From Streptomyces lydicus (lineage in GTDB: Bacteria > Actinomycetota > Actinomycetes > Streptomycetales > Streptomycetaceae), in the NCBI RefSeq assembly GCF_000717345.1, contig NZ_JNZA01000006.1, positions 1 to 64,000 of the forward strand: DNA of 64,000 bases, written 5' to 3'. Both the position numbers and the translations under genes were made by a program. Shown here piece after piece: positions 62,520 to 64,000 of the stretch; position 1 is the stretch's first letter; each line of letters begins with the position of its first letter. Below the pieces are notes generated by a model. The model saw only the letters and a list, made by a program, of their open reading frames with translations, ran no database searches and was not told the origin of the DNA.

Positions 62520-63260
62520 ATGAGCCCCGCCGAGCACGGTGATCAGCCCGCCCGCATCCTGATCGTCGACGACGAACCCGCGGTCCGCGAGGCGCTGCAG
62601 CGCTCGCTCGCCTTCGAGGGCTACCGGACCGAGCAGGCGGTCGACGGTCTGGACGCGGTCGAGAAGGTCGCGTCCTACGACCCCGAACTGATCGTCCTGG
62701 ACGTGCTGATGCCCAGGATGGACGGGCTGACCGCGGCCCGGCGGCTGCGGGCGAGCGGGGTGACCGTACCGATCCTGATGCTGACCGCCCGGGACACCGT
62801 CGGCGACCGCGTCACCGGCCTGGACGCCGGCGCCGACGACTACCTCGTCAAGCCGTTCGAGCTGGACGAGCTGCTCGCCCGGATCCGCGCGCTGCTGCGC
62901 CGCAGCTCCTACGCGGCGGCGGCCGGCGCGCAGCCCGCCGGGGAGGGCGAGACGCTGAGCTTCGCCGATCTGCGGATGGACCTGTCGACGCGCGAGGTGA
63001 CCCGGGGCGACCGGCCGGTCGAGCTGACCCGTACGGAGTTCACGCTGCTGGAGATGTTCCTCGCACACCCGCGGCAGGTCCTCACCCGCGAGCAGATCCT
63101 CAAGGCGGTCTGGGGCTTCGACTTCGAGCCCACCTCCAACTCGCTCGACGTGTACGTGATGTATCTGCGCCGCAAGACGGAAGCGGGCGGCGAGCCGCGC
63201 CTGGTGCACACCGTGCGGGGCGTCGGCTACGTGCTGCGGGCGGACGGCGGGTCGGAATGA
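62520..63260 (+). CDS. OmpR-family response regulator, MprA-like
   Basis: 246 aa. Receiver with DDE at 17-19, phospho-acceptor Asp in IVLDVLMP (about residue 60), Thr in LTARD and Lys in LVKPF; C-terminal winged helix ending RGVGYVLR. Paired with the overlapping sensor kinase gene. From memory it matches SCO4156, and mycobacterial MprA, which responds to envelope stress and controls a PepD protease. The TCTCA repeats upstream of the protease are its likely target. Confidence 0.92.
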   Translation: MSPAEHGDQPARILIVDDEPAVREALQRSLAFEGYRTEQAVDGLDAVEKVASYDPELIVLDVLMPRMDGLTAARRLRASGVTVPILMLTARDTVGDRVTGLDAGADDYLVKPFELDELLARIRALLRRSSYAAAAGAQPAGEGETLSFADLRMDLSTREVTRGDRPVELTRTEFTLLEMFLAHPRQVLTREQILKAVWGFDFEPTSNSLDVYVMYLRRKTEAGGEPRLVHTVRGVGYVLRADGGSE

Positions 63261-64000
63261 GCGCGAGAAGCCGGCTCGGCACGCATTTCGGGAGTCTGCC
63301 GCTGCGCTCCCGGCTGACCCTGCTCACCGCGGCCGCGGTGGCGGTGGCGGTGGCGGTCTCCGCGCTGGCCTGCTGGCTGCTCACCCGCGCCCAGTTGCGC
63401 GACGAGGTGGACAGCTCACTGGAGAACGTCTCCGTCCCGGCGGATTATCTGCAGGTCACCTACGCCAACTGCCAGCCCACCGATCCGGCCGAGAACAAGA
63501 ACGCGCCGCCGTCGTACTACAACGTCCAGATCGTCCAGGTCGACGGCTCGCGCTGTGTGGGGCCGAACTCCCTGCCGGTCCGCGTGCAGCGCGGGGACCT
63601 CGCGGTGGCACAGGGCCTGCAGCGGGACACTCTGCACGACGCGGTCACCACCAGCGGCGAGGACGTGCGGGTGCTGACCACGCACAAGAACATCCAGGGC
63701 GTGCCGTTCGCGGTCTCCGTCTCGCGCCCGCTGAGCGAGATCAACGGCGCGCTGAACACCCTCGCGCTGCTGCTGGCCGCCGTCGCGGGACTGGGCGTCG
63801 TCGGCGCGGGCACGGCCGGCCTGGTCATTGCGCGCTCCGGCCTCAAACCCGTCGACCGCCTCACCGAAGCCGTCGAACACGTCGCCCGTACCCAGGACCT
63901 GGCGATCCGCATCCCGGCGGAGGGCGACGACGAGATCGCCCGGCTCTCCCGTTCCTTCAACGCGATGACCGCGGCGCTGGCCTCCTCCCGTGATCTCCAG
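63257..64000 (+). CDS. sensor histidine kinase, MprB-like (partial, cut by window end)
   Basis: ATG 63257 overlaps the regulator stop (ATGA). In view are two membrane helices (about 16-42 and 165-190) flanking an extracellular sensor of about 120 residues, then a HAMP domain ([17 protein letters not shown] ... [11 protein letters not shown]). The window ends before the H box, so kinase residues are not visible. Probable cell-envelope sensor for the MprA-like regulator. Confidence 0.92.
   Translation, partial: MSARSRLGTHFGSLPLRSRLTLLTAAAVAVAVAVSALACWLLTRAQLRDEVDSSLENVSVPADYLQVTYANCQPTDPAENKNAPPSYYNVQIVQVDGSRCVGPNSLPVRVQRGDLAVAQGLQRDTLHDAVTTSGEDVRVLTTHKNIQGVPFAVSVSRPLSEINGALNTLALLLAAVAGLGVVGAGTAGLVIARSGLKPVDRLTEAVEHVARTQDLAIRIPAEGDDEIARLSRSFNAMTAALASSRDLQ

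Overview
The window is a high-GC actinobacterial chromosome segment, almost certainly Streptomyces. The evidence is the strong third-position GC bias, frequent GTG and occasional TTG starts, GTGA/ATGA/TTGA gene overlaps, and protein families typical of the genus: GlnR, Nur, CsoR, RsiG, PstSCAB with a PhoP-type direct-repeat operator, and an MprAB-like two-component system. Several blocks match, from memory, the Streptomyces coelicolor SCO4126-SCO4142 and SCO4155-SCO4180 neighbourhoods. No database search was possible.

Layout. (1) 1-94: 3' end of a 5S rRNA gene and its terminator. (2) 353-9470: a chromosomal type IV secretion-like cluster (small two-TM protein, VirB8-like protein, VirB6/TrbL-like channel, PrgI/SCO6880 protein, VirB4-like ATPase, VirD4-like protein), with a divergent SLT-NlpC/P60 peptidoglycan hydrolase. 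There is no relaxase. (3) 9676-13968: PAP2 phosphatase, BBE-type flavin oxidase, lipoprotein and a tiny conserved-looking protein. (4) 13975-22151: CsoR with its operator, DUF47-Pit low-affinity phosphate uptake, the pstSCAB operon with a Pho box, and a coiled-coil NlpC/P60 hydrolase. (5) 22447-30577: PP2C phosphatase, a DUF2516-HbhA-XRE trio, a WYL regulator divergent from DUF3224, a PrmC-related methyltransferase, and a membrane protein with a winged-helix regulator. (6) 30751-37480: a stretch of small-molecule and stress enzymes (aldo/keto reductase, three VOC proteins, FMN reductase, methyltransferase, ankyrin protein) with one-component regulators (two TetR, one HxlR). (7) 37635-41581: asparaginase, RsiG, Dtd, YgfZ, Nur. 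(8) 41629-44735: a cobalamin-type uptake operon under a cobalamin riboswitch. (9) 44742-50713: nitrobindin-like protein, a 33-residue membrane peptide, DsrE, DUF3099, the sseC-cysA sulfur operon with a Cys-containing leader peptide, an LmeA-like protein, a large Gln/Pro-rich membrane protein and a MoaD/ThiS-like protein. (10) 50902-54650: a heterodimeric ABC exporter. (11) 55014-58173: a DUF3800 protein and a 767-residue protein of unknown function. (12) 58189-64000: alpha/beta hydrolase, GlnR, LacI regulator, HtrA-like protease, and an MprAB-like two-component system cut by the window end.

Much of the window senses and imports nutrients: phosphate (Pst, Pit), nitrogen (GlnR), copper (CsoR), nickel (Nur), cobalamin (riboswitch) and sulfur (leader peptide, CysA). 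Envelope and development functions are interleaved: the T4SS-like machine, cell-wall hydrolases, RsiG, and the MprAB-like system with its protease. Many regulatory sites are readable directly as repeats or palindromes. The least explained parts are the T4SS-like cluster, whose VirD4-like member lacks a P-loop, and the DUF3800/767-residue pair. A 26-codon ORF bridging pstC and pstA and two MerR-type 19-bp-spacer promoters with no MerR gene nearby also stand out.
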